The notes under the pieces are model-generated. The model was not told the origin of the DNA, did no database searches, and saw only the letters and a list, made by a program, of their open reading frames with translations. Positions 54,751-63,511 of a DNA stretch of 64,000 bases are shown in pieces (position 1 is the first letter of the stretch; each line of letters starts with the position of its first letter). Both the position numbers and the translations under genes were made by a program. Source of the stretch: Ancylobacter tetraedralis (GTDB lineage: Bacteria; Pseudomonadota; Alphaproteobacteria; Rhizobiales; Xanthobacteraceae); assembly GCF_014195655.1 (NCBI RefSeq), contig NZ_JACICD010000001.1, forward strand, positions 596,682 through 660,681, written 5' to 3'.

Positions 54751-56169
54751 TTAAGCCGCCCGCTCCGACTCTCGGCGTTGCGAAGCCCGATCGACAGTCC
54801 CGGCGATGCGGATGGCGTGATGGGTCACGTCGGGCAATCCCATCAGCTCGCCGATCGTGCCCCGCGCGAGCGGGCCGGCGACCAGCAGCGTGGGCTGCGC
54901 GATGCCGTTGGCATCGATCGCCTCGCCTTCGGGGGTCACGTCGATGCCAAGCCGCAGCGGATCGGGGCGGGCCAGCCCGTGCGCCTCCAGCGCGGCAAGC
55001 GCCGGGTTGGCGGCGAAGACCGAGCCGTGGGCAGGCCCGGTGGCAATGATGACCGCGTCGAAGCGCTCCTGCACCAGCGCGCCGTCGCGCCGCGTGCGGA
55101 GCCCGACATGGATGACGTCCCCCTCTCGCGTGACCGACTTCAGCGAGGCCGCACGGACGGCGAGCGTACCGGCAGCGATCCGGCGGTCCAGCACGTCCTC
55201 GATCTGCGGGGCGATGCGGAAGCGGTGGACGTCCCAGAACGGGCGCAGGTGGCGCAGCAATCGGGCCCGCTCGGCCAGTGGCAGGCCCTGCCAGATCGCA
55301 CTGCCCTGGAGGCGCACCTGGTCGAGCACGCAGTGCCAGCTCTTGCCCTGCTGCGCCGCTTCGGCCACCGCGACACGGACACGGCGCACCAGATCTCCGG
55401 TGGTGCGGATGGGCGGCGTGAGAAAATCGCCGGCGGGATCGTGCTGCGCGGCGGGGTGGCCTCGCGAGCGCAGGCCGCGCCGGGAAATGGCGAGGATCTC
55501 GCCTGTATGGCCGCGTGCCTCGAGGCTCGCCACGATGTCCGCCATGGTGAGGCCGGTGCCGATGATCAGCACGCGGTCGGTTGGCCGGATGGCATCAAAG
55601 GCGCCGGACTGCCAGGGATCGCTGACATAGCGGGGATGGCCGTCCAGCGCCGCTTCGACGGCGCGCGGGGCAGAAGGCGCGGCATGGGCCACCGCCAGCA
55701 CCACGATATCCGCCCGGATCAGCGTGCCATCGGACGCCGCGATGTGATAGCGCCCGTCAACCGAGGCGATGTCCTCTGCCCGCGCCCGGATATGGTGGAG
55801 GCGCGGGGCAAAGGCCGCCAGCGCCTGTGACACATACAGCCCGAACACCGCGCGGGAGGGAAAGCTGCGCCCCTCATGCCGGGCGGCGGGGTCGCCGTCG
55901 AGCGCCCCGGAGGTCTCCAGCCAGTCGTTGAAGTGATCCGGTGTGTCCGGGATCAGCGACATGCGCGTTGCTGGCACGTTGATGCGGTGCTGCGGGTCGG
56001 CGGCGCTGTAGGCGAGGCCGCGGCCGAGTTCCGCCCGCGGCTCGAGGATGACGAGGTCGAGTTCCCGCTGCTGGCGCAGCAGGTGCCATGCGACGGCAGC
56101 CCCGGAGAAGCCGCCGCCGATAATGGCCACTCGGGTGTCGATCACCCTGTCCTCCAGAGGCACGTTCAC
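54751..56169 (-). CDS. FAD/NAD(P)-binding oxidoreductase at the end of the ssu operon
   Basis: This 472-aa flavoprotein has an N-terminal FAD motif [18 protein letters not shown] (about 13-30), then [20 protein letters not shown] and [16 protein letters not shown] second dinucleotide motif is [22 protein letters not shown] (about 205-226). This is the NAD_binding_9-type family. It overlaps ssuD by 4 nt, which argues for a joint role. It could supply reduced flavin or oxidise a sulfonate-derived compound. The exact reaction is unknown. Confidence 0.82.
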   Translation of the reverse strand: MNVPLEDRVIDTRVAIIGGGFSGAAVAWHLLRQQRELDLVILEPRAELGRGLAYSAADPQHRINVPATRMSLIPDTPDHFNDWLETSGALDGDPAARHEGRSFPSRAVFGLYVSQALAAFAPRLHHIRARAEDIASVDGRYHIAASDGTLIRADIVVLAVAHAAPSAPRAVEAALDGHPRYVSDPWQSGAFDAIRPTDRVLIIGTGLTMADIVASLEARGHTGEILAISRRGLRSRGHPAAQHDPAGDFLTPPIRTTGDLVRRVRVAVAEAAQQGKSWHCVLDQVRLQGSAIWQGLPLAERARLLRHLRPFWDVHRFRIAPQIEDVLDRRIAAGTLAVRAASLKSVTREGDVIHVGLRTRRDGALVQERFDAVIIATGPAHGSVFAANPALAALEAHGLARPDPLRLGIDVTPEGEAIDANGIAQPTLLVAGPLARGTIGELMGLPDVTHHAIRIAGTVDRASQRRESERAA

Positions 56170-57344
56170 GACTGTGCCGCGCGCACCGGGGGACGGTAGT
56201 CATTGGCGATGGTCTCGCCGAAGGGGCCGGTGTTCACCTTGCCGCTTGCCTGCGCGATCGAGTGATTGAGCTTGAGGCGCGGCAGCACCAGCTCGGCCAC
56301 GCGGTAGGCTTCCTCCAGATGCGGGTAGCCGGAGAAGATGAAGCTGTCGATCCCGAGATCGGCATATTCGCGGATGCGATGGGCGACCGTCTCGCCGGAA
56401 CCGACGAGGGCCGTGCCGGCACCGCCGCGCACCAGTCCAACGCCAGCCCACAGATTGGGACTGACCTCAAGCTGGTCCCGACGACCGCCGTGCAGGGCGC
56501 TCATCCGCGCCTGGCCAACCGAATCGAGACGGGAGAACACTTTCTGTGCTGCGGCGATGGTGTCATCGTCGAGGTGGCGAATGAGGTCTTCCGCTGCGTC
56601 CCACGCCTTGGCGTCGGTCTCGCGAGCGATAACGTGCAGACGAATGCCGAAGCTCACCTTGCGGCCCTCGGCTTCGGCGAGCGCCCGCACCTGCTTGATC
56701 TTCGCCTCGACGGCCGCCGGAGGTTCGCCCCAGGTCAGGTACTTGTCGACATGCTCGGCCGCGACCTTGTTCGCCGCTTCCGAGGAGCCGCCGAAATAAA
56801 GCGCCGGGCCGTTCGCCTGTTGCGGCGGGAACAGCAGATGGGCGTCCTCGACCTTGATGTGCTTGCCGAAATAGGTGACGTGCTCGCCGGCCAGCAGGCG
56901 GCGGTAGACCTGCAGAAACTCGTCGGTGACCGCGTAGCGCTCGTCATGATTGAGGAAGATGCCGTCGCCGGCATTCTCCACCGGGTCGCCGCCAGTGACG
57001 ATGTTGATGAGCAGGCGTCCGTCCGAGATGCGGTCGAGCGTCGCGGTCATGCGGGCATAAAGTGTCGGCGAGGCAAGGCCCGGGCGCACCGCCACGAGAT
57101 AGCGCAGGCGCTTCGTGGCCGGGGCGAGGGCCGAGGCGACAAGCCAGCTATCCTCGCAGCTCTTACCCGTCGGGATCAGCACGCCGTAATAGCCCAGCCG
57201 GTCGGCCGCCTGCGCGACCTGGCGCAGATAATCGATATCGACCTCGCGCGCACCAATCCCGGTGCCGAGATAGCGCCCGTCACCATGAGTGGGCAGGAAC
57301 CACAGGACATTCAGTCCGTCGTTTGAGGAGCCAGGGTGAGACAT
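56166..57344 (-). CDS. ssuD: FMNH2-dependent alkanesulfonate monooxygenase SsuD
   Basis: This 392-aa TIM-barrel enzyme starts [16 protein letters not shown] and contains [15 protein letters not shown] with the Cys conserved in Ssu[54 protein letters not shown] and [17 protein letters not shown]. It splits alkanesulfonates to aldehyde and sulfite using O2 and FMNH2. It follows ssuB by 8 nt in the operon ssuA-C-B-D. Confidence 0.95.
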   Translation of the reverse strand: MSHPGSSNDGLNVLWFLPTHGDGRYLGTGIGAREVDIDYLRQVAQAADRLGYYGVLIPTGKSCEDSWLVASALAPATKRLRYLVAVRPGLASPTLYARMTATLDRISDGRLLINIVTGGDPVENAGDGIFLNHDERYAVTDEFLQVYRRLLAGEHVTYFGKHIKVEDAHLLFPPQQANGPALYFGGSSEAANKVAAEHVDKYLTWGEPPAAVEAKIKQVRALAEAEGRKVSFGIRLHVIARETDAKAWDAAEDLIRHLDDDTIAAAQKVFSRLDSVGQARMSALHGGRRDQLEVSPNLWAGVGLVRGGAGTALVGSGETVAHRIREYADLGIDSFIFSGYPHLEEAYRVAELVLPRLKLNHSIAQASGKVNTGPFGETIANDYRPPVRAAQS

Positions 57345-57352
57345 GGGTTTTC

Positions 57353-58111
57353 CTATTCTGCGGCGGCTGGCACCGCCGCTTGGCGGCGGATGGGACCGAG
57401 GACGTTCAGTATCTGGCGTTTGAGGGTTTCGACATCAGGCGCGCCGGGCGCGCGCGGACGCTCCCGCGTGACATCGAGGAGCGCGCCGATGCGACCGGGG
57501 TGAGGCTGCATGACGACGATGCGATCCGCGAGCAACAGGGCCTCGTCGATGTCGTGGGTCACGAGCACCAGCGTCGGGCGGGTGTCTTCCCACAAGGAGA
57601 GCAGGTGGTCCTGAAGATCGGCGCGGGTGAAAGCATCGAGCGCGGAGAACGGCTCGTCCAGCAGCAGCACGCGCGGCCGGGCGACCAGCGCGCGGGCCAG
57701 CGCCACGCGCTGGGCCTGGCCGCCGGAGAGTTCGCGCGGCCAGCGGTCGCCGTGCCCGGCAAGGCCGATGCGCTGGAGTGCCGCCTCGATGCGCGCGGCG
57801 CGCTCGGCGCGCGGCACATGGGCGATGCCGAAGCCGATATTCTCCGCGACGCTAAGCCAGGCGAGAAGGCGCGGCTCCTGGAACACGATGCCGATCGCCG
57901 GGTGCGGCGCGGTAACGGTCTCGCCATCGAGGTCGATGCGGCCGGTGCTCGGCCGGTCGAGGCCGGCGATCAGGCGCAGCAGCGTGCTCTTGCCGCAGCC
58001 CGAGCCGCCGACCACGGCGAGGATTTCGGCCGGCCGCACGTTCAGCGTCAGATTGGCCAGCGCCTGGGCGCCGGAGGGGTAGGTCTTGCCGATATTCTCG
58101 ATACGCAGCAT
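57353..58111 (-). CDS. ssuB: Aliphatic sulfonate ABC transporter ATP-binding protein SsuB
   Basis: This 252-aa ATPase has Walker [11 protein letters not shown]-loop [10 protein letters not shown], signature [14 protein letters not shown], Walker [14 protein letters not shown] and VTHDIDEAL. It starts 3 nt after the permease stop and is followed directly by ssuD. Confidence 0.93.
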   Translation of the reverse strand: MLRIENIGKTYPSGAQALANLTLNVRPAEILAVVGGSGCGKSTLLRLIAGLDRPSTGRIDLDGETVTAPHPAIGIVFQEPRLLAWLSVAENIGFGIAHVPRAERAARIEAALQRIGLAGHGDRWPRELSGGQAQRVALARALVARPRVLLLDEPFSALDAFTRADLQDHLLSLWEDTRPTLVLVTHDIDEALLLADRIVVMQPHPGRIGALLDVTRERPRAPGAPDVETLKRQILNVLGPIRRQAAVPAAAE

Positions 58112-58114
58112 CGC

Positions 58115-58978
58115 TCAGCCCTCCGCCGCCGCGGCACGCTGCGCGGTGTCTTCCCAGCGCAGCAGCGGCGCGCTCGCGACCACCAGCAACGCGTCGGTCA
58201 GCTTGCCGAGCACGGCGAAGACCACGATGGCCCCGACGATCTGCGCCGGCTTGCCGAGCTGCTGGCCATCGACCAGCAGATAGCCGAGGCCTTCCGAGGC
58301 GCCCATGAACTCGGCGGCGACGACAAACATCCAGCCGAGGCCGAGCCCGGAGCGCAGGGCCACGATGTAGTGCGGCAGCACCGCCGGCAGCAGGATGCGG
58401 CGGGCCAGCTGCGGCCGGGTCAGGCGGAAGCTGCGGCCGACCTCGATGATCTTGCGATCGACCGAGAGGATGGCGCCCAGAGTGCCGAGATAGACCGGGA
58501 AGACAACGCCGACCGCGATCAGGCTGATCTTGGAGGCCTCGAAGATACCGAGCCAGAGGATGAAAAGCGGCACCCAGGCGATGGAGGGAATGGCGCGCAA
58601 TCCCTGCAATGTCGGGTCGATCAGCGCGCGGGCAAGGCTGGAAGCCCCCGCCAGCACGCCGAGTAGCGTGCCGGCGGCGATGCCGAGCGCGAAACCCGCG
58701 GCGACGCGGGCGAGGGTCGCGCGGATATGAAGGGCGAGATCGCCGTTGCGGGCGAGATCATTGAGCGTTGCCAGAATCGTCGTCGGCGCCGGCAGCAGCC
58801 GTCCCTGGCTAAGGCCCGTGCGAATGGCGATTTCCCAGGCGAGCGCCGCGCCAACCGGCAGGGCGAGGCCGAGCAGTACCCGGTGCCAGCCCTGGAGCTG
58901 TACCCCGGGGCGTCTCACGCGCCAGCGGCGCCTCGGCGGCGCGCTGGGTGTTTCGACGATGCCCTCGGCGGCGCTCAT
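58115..58978 (-). CDS. ssuC: Aliphatic sulfonate ABC transporter permease SsuC
   Basis: This 287-aa protein has a basic N-terminus and six membrane spans: LRAIPSIAWVPLFILWLGIFEASKI, EAA loop IEVGRSFRLTRPQLARRILLPAVLP, and GSGLGLGWMFVVAAEFMGASEGLG-like end. It follows ssuA by one base. Confidence 0.92.
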   Translation of the reverse strand: MSAAEGIVETPSAPPRRRWRVRRPGVQLQGWHRVLLGLALPVGAALAWEIAIRTGLSQGRLLPAPTTILATLNDLARNGDLALHIRATLARVAAGFALGIAAGTLLGVLAGASSLARALIDPTLQGLRAIPSIAWVPLFILWLGIFEASKISLIAVGVVFPVYLGTLGAILSVDRKIIEVGRSFRLTRPQLARRILLPAVLPHYIVALRSGLGLGWMFVVAAEFMGASEGLGYLLVDGQQLGKPAQIVGAIVVFAVLGKLTDALLVVASAPLLRWEDTAQRAAAAEG

Positions 58979-58979
58979 C

Positions 58980-59960
58980 TCAGGGCCCCGGCGGCAGGTA
59001 GCGGGAATCGATCAGCGCGTCGACGGTGCCGGGAACGTCAACGCTGGCGGCGATGACGCCGGCTTCCTGCAGCGCCTTGCCGGAAGCGATGATGGTCTGC
59101 TTCTGCTCGTTGCCGATCGGGCCGAATGTCAGATCGGTGCGCTCAAGCTGGCGAGCGATGACCGGTGCGGGCAGCTTGGTGGCGCCTTGCAGCAGGGCGG
59201 CGAGGTCCGCAGGATTCTCGACCGCCCATTTGCGCGCCTTCTCATAGGCGGCGAGAACGCGCTTGACGATCTCGGGGTTTTCCTTCGCGAACTCCTCGCG
59301 CACATTGAGCACGCCCCAGCTATTGGCGGCAGGGTCGCGGAAAAACAGCACGGCGCCATCATCCAGTTCGGCTGAGGCCATGAGCGGATCGAGCCCCGCC
59401 CAGGCGTCGACATCGCCGCGCGTCAGCGCTAGACGGCCATCGGCGTGCTGCAGCAGGACGAAACGCACGTCCTTGTCGGTCAGGCCGTTGGCGGCCAGCG
59501 CGCGGATCAGGAAGATGTGCGGATCGGTGCCGCGCGTGACGGCAACGCTCTTGCCCTTGAGATCACTGACCTTGGAGATGCCGCTGTCTTTGCGGGTCAC
59601 CAGCGCTGTCCACTCGGGGCGCGAATAGACATAAATCGACTTGATTGGGTTGCCGTTGACCCGGCCGATCAATGCCGCCGCTCCGGCCGTCGAGCCGAAA
59701 TCGAGCGAGCCGGCATTGAGGAACTCCAGCGCCTTGTTCGAGCCCGCCGACTGCACCCAGCGGATGGTGGTGCCATCCTTGGCGAATTCCTCCTCGAGGA
59801 ATTTCTTGTCCTTCAGCACGATCGAGACCGGGCTGTAGGTCGCCCAATCAACCCGGATCTCTGCCGGCGATGCAGCGACGGCGGGAAGGCCCGCAAGGCT
59901 CGTCGCGGCGGCCATGGCGGCAAGGGCCGTAAAAGCGCGCCGGGTAAGGGAGACGTTCAT
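58980..59960 (-). CDS. ssuA: Aliphatic sulfonate ABC transporter substrate-binding protein SsuA
   Basis: This 326-aa protein has an N-terminal signal (MNVSLTRRAFTALAAMAAATSLAGLPAVAA, with an RR pair). The SsuA core is IRVDWATYSPVSIVLKD, VQSAGSNKALEFLNAGSLDFGSTAGAAALIG, KSVAVTRGTDPHIFLIRAL and RGDVDAWAGLDPLMA. It is first of the minus-strand operon ssuACBD plus FAD protein; its promoter is shared with divergent ssuE in an AT-rich gap. Confidence 0.9.
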   Translation of the reverse strand: MNVSLTRRAFTALAAMAAATSLAGLPAVAASPAEIRVDWATYSPVSIVLKDKKFLEEEFAKDGTTIRWVQSAGSNKALEFLNAGSLDFGSTAGAAALIGRVNGNPIKSIYVYSRPEWTALVTRKDSGISKVSDLKGKSVAVTRGTDPHIFLIRALAANGLTDKDVRFVLLQHADGRLALTRGDVDAWAGLDPLMASAELDDGAVLFFRDPAANSWGVLNVREEFAKENPEIVKRVLAAYEKARKWAVENPADLAALLQGATKLPAPVIARQLERTDLTFGPIGNEQKQTIIASGKALQEAGVIAASVDVPGTVDALIDSRYLPPGP

Positions 59961-59978
59961 AAGCGAGGTCCCGATTGC

Positions 59979-60006
59979 AATATATATAAAATCGATAGAT
60001 TATTAG
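59979..60006. promoter_or_regulatory. AT-rich box in the divergent ssuA/ssuE promoter
   Basis: A 28-nt all-AT-like run (AATATATATAAAATCGATAG, then ATTATTAG) lies 19 nt upstream of ssuA. On the minus strand it reads CTAATAATCTAT, nearly the same as CTAATAATATAT in the box at 46602-46623. Probably a regulator site plus -10 elements. Confidence 0.5.
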
Positions 60007-60094
60007 TTTTGACTGTGCAAGACCTATGTGGCGGGGATCGGCTTTTTGCTCACGAGGCATTTGTCCGCCCTGTCGAACCGATGAGAGATGCGAC

Positions 60095-60706
60095 ATGACC
60101 CTGTTGAAAGCCGGTAGTTTGAGCGTCGAGCCGCTGAAGATCGTGGGACTGAGCGGCGGCCTGTCTTTCCCCTCGCGCACGCTGTCGCTGGTCGATCTGG
60201 CACTCGGGCGCATCAGTGCGCAGGCAAGCGTGGCCGGTCTCGCAACCACCACGCAACTCGTCGACATCGCCGGGCTGGACGGGATTGGCGCGCTGCGGAC
60301 GCGCCCGGCCAGCGAGCCGATCGAGGCAGCGTTGCGGGCGGTGGAGGAAGCCGATTTCCTGGTCGTCGGCTCGCCGGTCTACAAGGGCTCCTATTCCGGC
60401 CTGTTCAAGCATTTCGTTGATTTCCTGGATTATCGTGGCCTTGTCGGGCTGCCGGTCGCGCTACTCGCCACCGGCGGCAGCGAGCGCCATGCGCTGGTGA
60501 TCGAGCATCAGCTCCGGCCCCTCTTCGCCTTCTTCCAGGCACAGCCGCTCGGCACCGGCGCATTCTTCACCGAGAATGATTTCGCCAATGGAATCGTCAG
60601 CCCCGGCGCGGCGCAGGAGCGCTTCGCGCGCGTCGTCGAGGAGGCGGTTCACGCCCTGACGGCGCGGCGCATGAAGCCTCACGCGACGATCGAAGAGGCG
60701 GCCTGA
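60095..60706 (+). CDS. ssuE: NAD(P)H-dependent FMN reductase (SsuE/MsuE family)
   Basis: This 203-aa flavodoxin-fold reductase has KIVGLSGGLSFPSRT (phosphate loop), ADFLVVGSPVYKGSYSGLFKHFVDFLD (the SsuE family signature, SPVYKxSYSGLLK) and ALLATGGSERHALVIEHQLRPLFAFF. It makes the reduced FMN needed by the SsuD and SfnG-like monooxygenases encoded nearby. ATG 60095 is preferred over the upstream frame because the latter overlaps the promoter. Confidence 0.92.
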   Translation: MTLLKAGSLSVEPLKIVGLSGGLSFPSRTLSLVDLALGRISAQASVAGLATTTQLVDIAGLDGIGALRTRPASEPIEAALRAVEEADFLVVGSPVYKGSYSGLFKHFVDFLDYRGLVGLPVALLATGGSERHALVIEHQLRPLFAFFQAQPLGTGAFFTENDFANGIVSPGAAQERFARVVEEAVHALTARRMKPHATIEEAA

Positions 60707-60707
60707 C

Positions 60708-61556
60708 ATGTCGCTTGTGGAACGCAGCGCCCGCTTCGGCACGGCAAGGGCCAGCCGCAAGGGGACGCCAGGCGCCGCTGTGCTTGGCCGTTTCGAGGCG
60801 CGGATCGCCGGCTGGTTCCTGCCCGCGCTGCTGCTGGTGGTGTGGGAAGTCCTGTCGCGCGTCGGCTATCTCGCGCCCAACGTGCTACCCGCGCCATCCG
60901 CCGTGGCCAGTGCCGGCTGGCAGGTTCTGAAATCGGGCGAACTCATCCATCATATGGCGGTGAGCACGGCGCGCGCTCTGGCGGGCCTCGCGGTGGGTGG
61001 CAGCATCGGCTTCGTCCTCGGCATTGCCAACGGACTCTCCGATCTCACGCGCCGCTATAGCGACACCACGCTGCAGATGATCCGAAATATTCCTCATCTG
61101 GCGCTGATCCCGCTGGTGATCCTGTGGTTCGGGATTGAAGAAGAGGCCAAGCTATTCCTCGTCGCGCTCGGCGTGTTCTTCCCGATCTACATCAACACGC
61201 TGCACGGCGTGCGCAGCGTCGACCCGCAACTGATCGAGATGGGGCGTGCCTACGGCATGACGCGGTGGACGCTGTTTCGCGATGTCGTATTGCCGGGCGC
61301 ACTGCCCTCGATCTTCGTCGGGCTGCGCTTTGCGCTCGGCATCATGTGGCTGACGCTGATCGTTGCCGAAACTATTGCCGCCGAATCCGGGCTCGCCCAC
61401 ATGGCAATGCAGGCGCGTGAATTTCTGCTCGTCGACATCGTTGTGCTGGCGATCGTGATTTACGCGCTGCTTGGCAAGTTGGCCGACGTCGTGACGACGG
61501 TACTGGAACGGGCGAGCCTGAAGTGGCACCCCTCATTTCAGAAAACCGAGGGTTGA
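60708..61556 (+). CDS. ssuC: Sulfonate ABC transporter permease, third ssu set
   Basis: This 282-aa protein has six membrane spans, MIRNIPHLALIPLVILWFGIEEEAKLFLVALGVFFPIYINTLHGV and the EAA loop LIEMGRAYGMTRWTLFRDVVLPGALPSIF. It begins 1 nt after the ssuE stop, so it is translated with it. Confidence 0.92.
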   Translation: MSLVERSARFGTARASRKGTPGAAVLGRFEARIAGWFLPALLLVVWEVLSRVGYLAPNVLPAPSAVASAGWQVLKSGELIHHMAVSTARALAGLAVGGSIGFVLGIANGLSDLTRRYSDTTLQMIRNIPHLALIPLVILWFGIEEEAKLFLVALGVFFPIYINTLHGVRSVDPQLIEMGRAYGMTRWTLFRDVVLPGALPSIFVGLRFALGIMWLTLIVAETIAAESGLAHMAMQAREFLLVDIVVLAIVIYALLGKLADVVTTVLERASLKWHPSFQKTEG

Positions 61557-61559
61557 GCG

Positions 61560-62339
61560 ATGAACGCCCCGCTTCGCCCTCTGAATGTTCCACAGCGCGC
61601 TGCCGAGCCACCGGTTGCCGGAGGCATTGCTGCGAGCTTCAACGCGGTCCGCCGCGATTTCGGCGCGAAGCGCGTGCTCGACGGGATCGATCTGCAGATT
61701 GAGGCGGGGCAGTTCATCGCCATTGTCGGCAAGAGCGGCTGCGGCAAGAGCACGCTTCTGCGGCTGCTCGCCGGGCTCGACCAGCCATCCGGCGGGTCGA
61801 TCACCTCGGACGGTAAGCCACTAGAGGGCCTGACCCGCATCATGTTCCAGGAGCCGCGCCTGCTGCCGTGGCAGCGTGTGCTGGCCAATGTCGAGGTCGG
61901 CCTGCCGCCTGAGGTGAGGGGCGAGCAACGTCATGAGCGCGCGCTTGCAGCGCTGGCGCAGGTCGGGCTTGCCGATCGGGCCGGCGAGTGGCCGTCCGTT
62001 CTTTCCGGCGGCCAGAAGCAGCGCGTCGCGCTGGCGCGGGCGTTGATCAGCGGCCCGCAGATTTTGGCGCTGGACGAACCCTTGGGCGCGCTTGATGCGC
62101 TCACCCGCATCGAGATGCAGCGCCTCGTCGAGCGTATCTGGCGCGAGCAGGGCTTTACCACCGTTCTGGTGACCCATGATGTGTCCGAAGCCGTGGCGCT
62201 CGCCGACCGCATCATCCTGATCGATGACGGCCGCATCGCGCTGGACCTCGACGTGCCGCTGCCACGTCCGCGTCGACGCGGCAACGCCGACAGCGCGCGG
62301 CTCGAAGGCCTCATTCTGGAGCGACTGCTGGGCTCATAG
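61560..62339 (+). CDS. ssuB: Sulfonate ABC transporter ATP-binding protein, third ssu set
   Basis: This 259-aa ATPase has Walker [11 protein letters not shown]-loop [10 protein letters not shown], signature [14 protein letters not shown], Walker [14 protein letters not shown] and [10 protein letters not shown] 25-residue N-terminal extension precedes the fold, as in E. coli SsuB relatives. Confidence 0.93.
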   Translation: MNAPLRPLNVPQRAAEPPVAGGIAASFNAVRRDFGAKRVLDGIDLQIEAGQFIAIVGKSGCGKSTLLRLLAGLDQPSGGSITSDGKPLEGLTRIMFQEPRLLPWQRVLANVEVGLPPEVRGEQRHERALAALAQVGLADRAGEWPSVLSGGQKQRVALARALISGPQILALDEPLGALDALTRIEMQRLVERIWREQGFTTVLVTHDVSEAVALADRIILIDDGRIALDLDVPLPRPRRRGNADSARLEGLILERLLGS

Positions 62340-62394
62340 GGCGGCGGGCTCCTTATCCTTCCAATTTTAACGTTGCAAAGAAGGACGACTTACC

Positions 62395-63345
62395 ATGACG
62401 TCGATCACGCGCCGCACCGCGCTTGCCGGGGCCGCAGGTCTCGCCCTCGCCCTCGGCTCGCGCGCGGGCTTCGCCGCCGAGACGCAAGTGCGCGTCGGCT
62501 ACCAGAAATACGGCACGCTGGTGCTGCTCAAGGGCCGCGGCATTCTGGAGAAGAAGCTGGAGCCGCTGGGCGTGACAGTGAAGTGGGCGGAGTTTGCCGC
62601 CGGGCCGCAAATGCTGGAAGCGCTGAACGCCGGCGCCATCGATATCGGCCAGACCGGCGAAGCGCCGCCGATCTTCGCGCAGGCCGCGAGCGACAATCTG
62701 CTCTACCTCGCCAACGAGCCGCCGGCGCCCAAGGGCGAGGCGATCCTTGTGCCCAAGGACAGCGCGATCAAGTCGGTGGCGGAGCTCAAGGGCAAGACGG
62801 TCGGCCTCAACAAGGGCTCCAACGTCCACTTCCTGCTGGTCAAGGCGCTGGAAAAGGCGGGTCTCGCCTATACCGACATCACGACCAAATTCCTGCCGCC
62901 AGCCGATGCCCGCGCCGCTTTCGAGAAGGGCGCGCTCGATGCTTGGGCGATCTGGGACCCGTTCCAGGCTTCGGCCGAGCTGGCGATCGGCGCGCGCGTA
63001 CTGACGACGGCTGAGGGCATCGTGCCGAACTACCAGTTCTATCTCGGCTCGCGGAAGTTTGCCGACGCCAACCCGGCAGTGATTGACGCGTTGATCGCAT
63101 CGATCCGCGAGACGGACGAGTGGATCCAGAAAGACCCGGCGGCGGCGGTCGCCGAACTGGCGCCGATCACCGGCATCCCGGCGCCCATTCTGAGCGTCGC
63201 TGTCGGACGGCAAAGCTTCGGCGTTGCAGCGCTCACCCCGAAGGTTATCGCGGACCAGCAGTTAGTCGCCGATACCTTCTTCGGGCTCGGGCTTCTGCCG
63301 AAGAAGATCGTGGTGGCCGATGCCGTGAGGAAGGGCGCGTCCTGA
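62395..63345 (+). CDS. ssuA: Sulfonate ABC transporter substrate-binding protein, third ssu set
   Basis: This 316-aa protein has a signal peptide (about 1-28, SRAGFAAE). The SsuA core is VRVGYQKYGTLVLLKGRGILEKKL, VKWAEFAAGPQMLEALNAGAIDIGQTGEAPPIFAQAA, KTVGLNKGSNVHFLLVKALEKAG and KGALDAWAIWDPFQASAEL. GYQKYGTLVLLK and GQTGEAPP are the segments conserved in true SsuA. The fit to E. coli-type SsuA is better here than in the other two sets. Confidence 0.92.
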   Translation: MTSITRRTALAGAAGLALALGSRAGFAAETQVRVGYQKYGTLVLLKGRGILEKKLEPLGVTVKWAEFAAGPQMLEALNAGAIDIGQTGEAPPIFAQAASDNLLYLANEPPAPKGEAILVPKDSAIKSVAELKGKTVGLNKGSNVHFLLVKALEKAGLAYTDITTKFLPPADARAAFEKGALDAWAIWDPFQASAELAIGARVLTTAEGIVPNYQFYLGSRKFADANPAVIDALIASIRETDEWIQKDPAAAVAELAPITGIPAPILSVAVGRQSFGVAALTPKVIADQQLVADTFFGLGLLPKKIVVADAVRKGAS

Positions 63346-63356
63346 CGTGAAGCCTC

Positions 63357-63382
63357 GGGCCGGCCTCACAGTGGGCCGGCCC
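63357..63382 (+). terminator. Hairpin after ssuA
   Basis: GGGCCGGCC and GGCCGGCCC form a perfect 9-bp stem around TCACAGTG, 12 nt after the ssuA stop. There is no T-run, so it may be a transcript-stabilising hairpin or a rho-dependent end. Confidence 0.5.
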
Positions 63383-63401
63383 TGCCTCGCTGAACGCAAA
63401 C

Positions 63402-63432
63402 GATAATATACTAATTTTATATAAATATATTG
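63402..63432. promoter_or_regulatory. AT-rich box upstream of the sulfurtransferase gene
   Basis: GATAATATACTAATTTTATA with a further ATAAATATATTG forms an AT island 80-110 nt before ATG 63512. It contains ACTAAT as in the other sulfur boxes of this window and probably holds promoter elements. Confidence 0.4.
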
Positions 63433-63511
63433 ACCGTCATATTACGTTGCGTAATTATCAGCCTCAGAGCTTTGAGATCCCAACAGAGTCAAGCAATCTG
63501 AGGAGTATACC

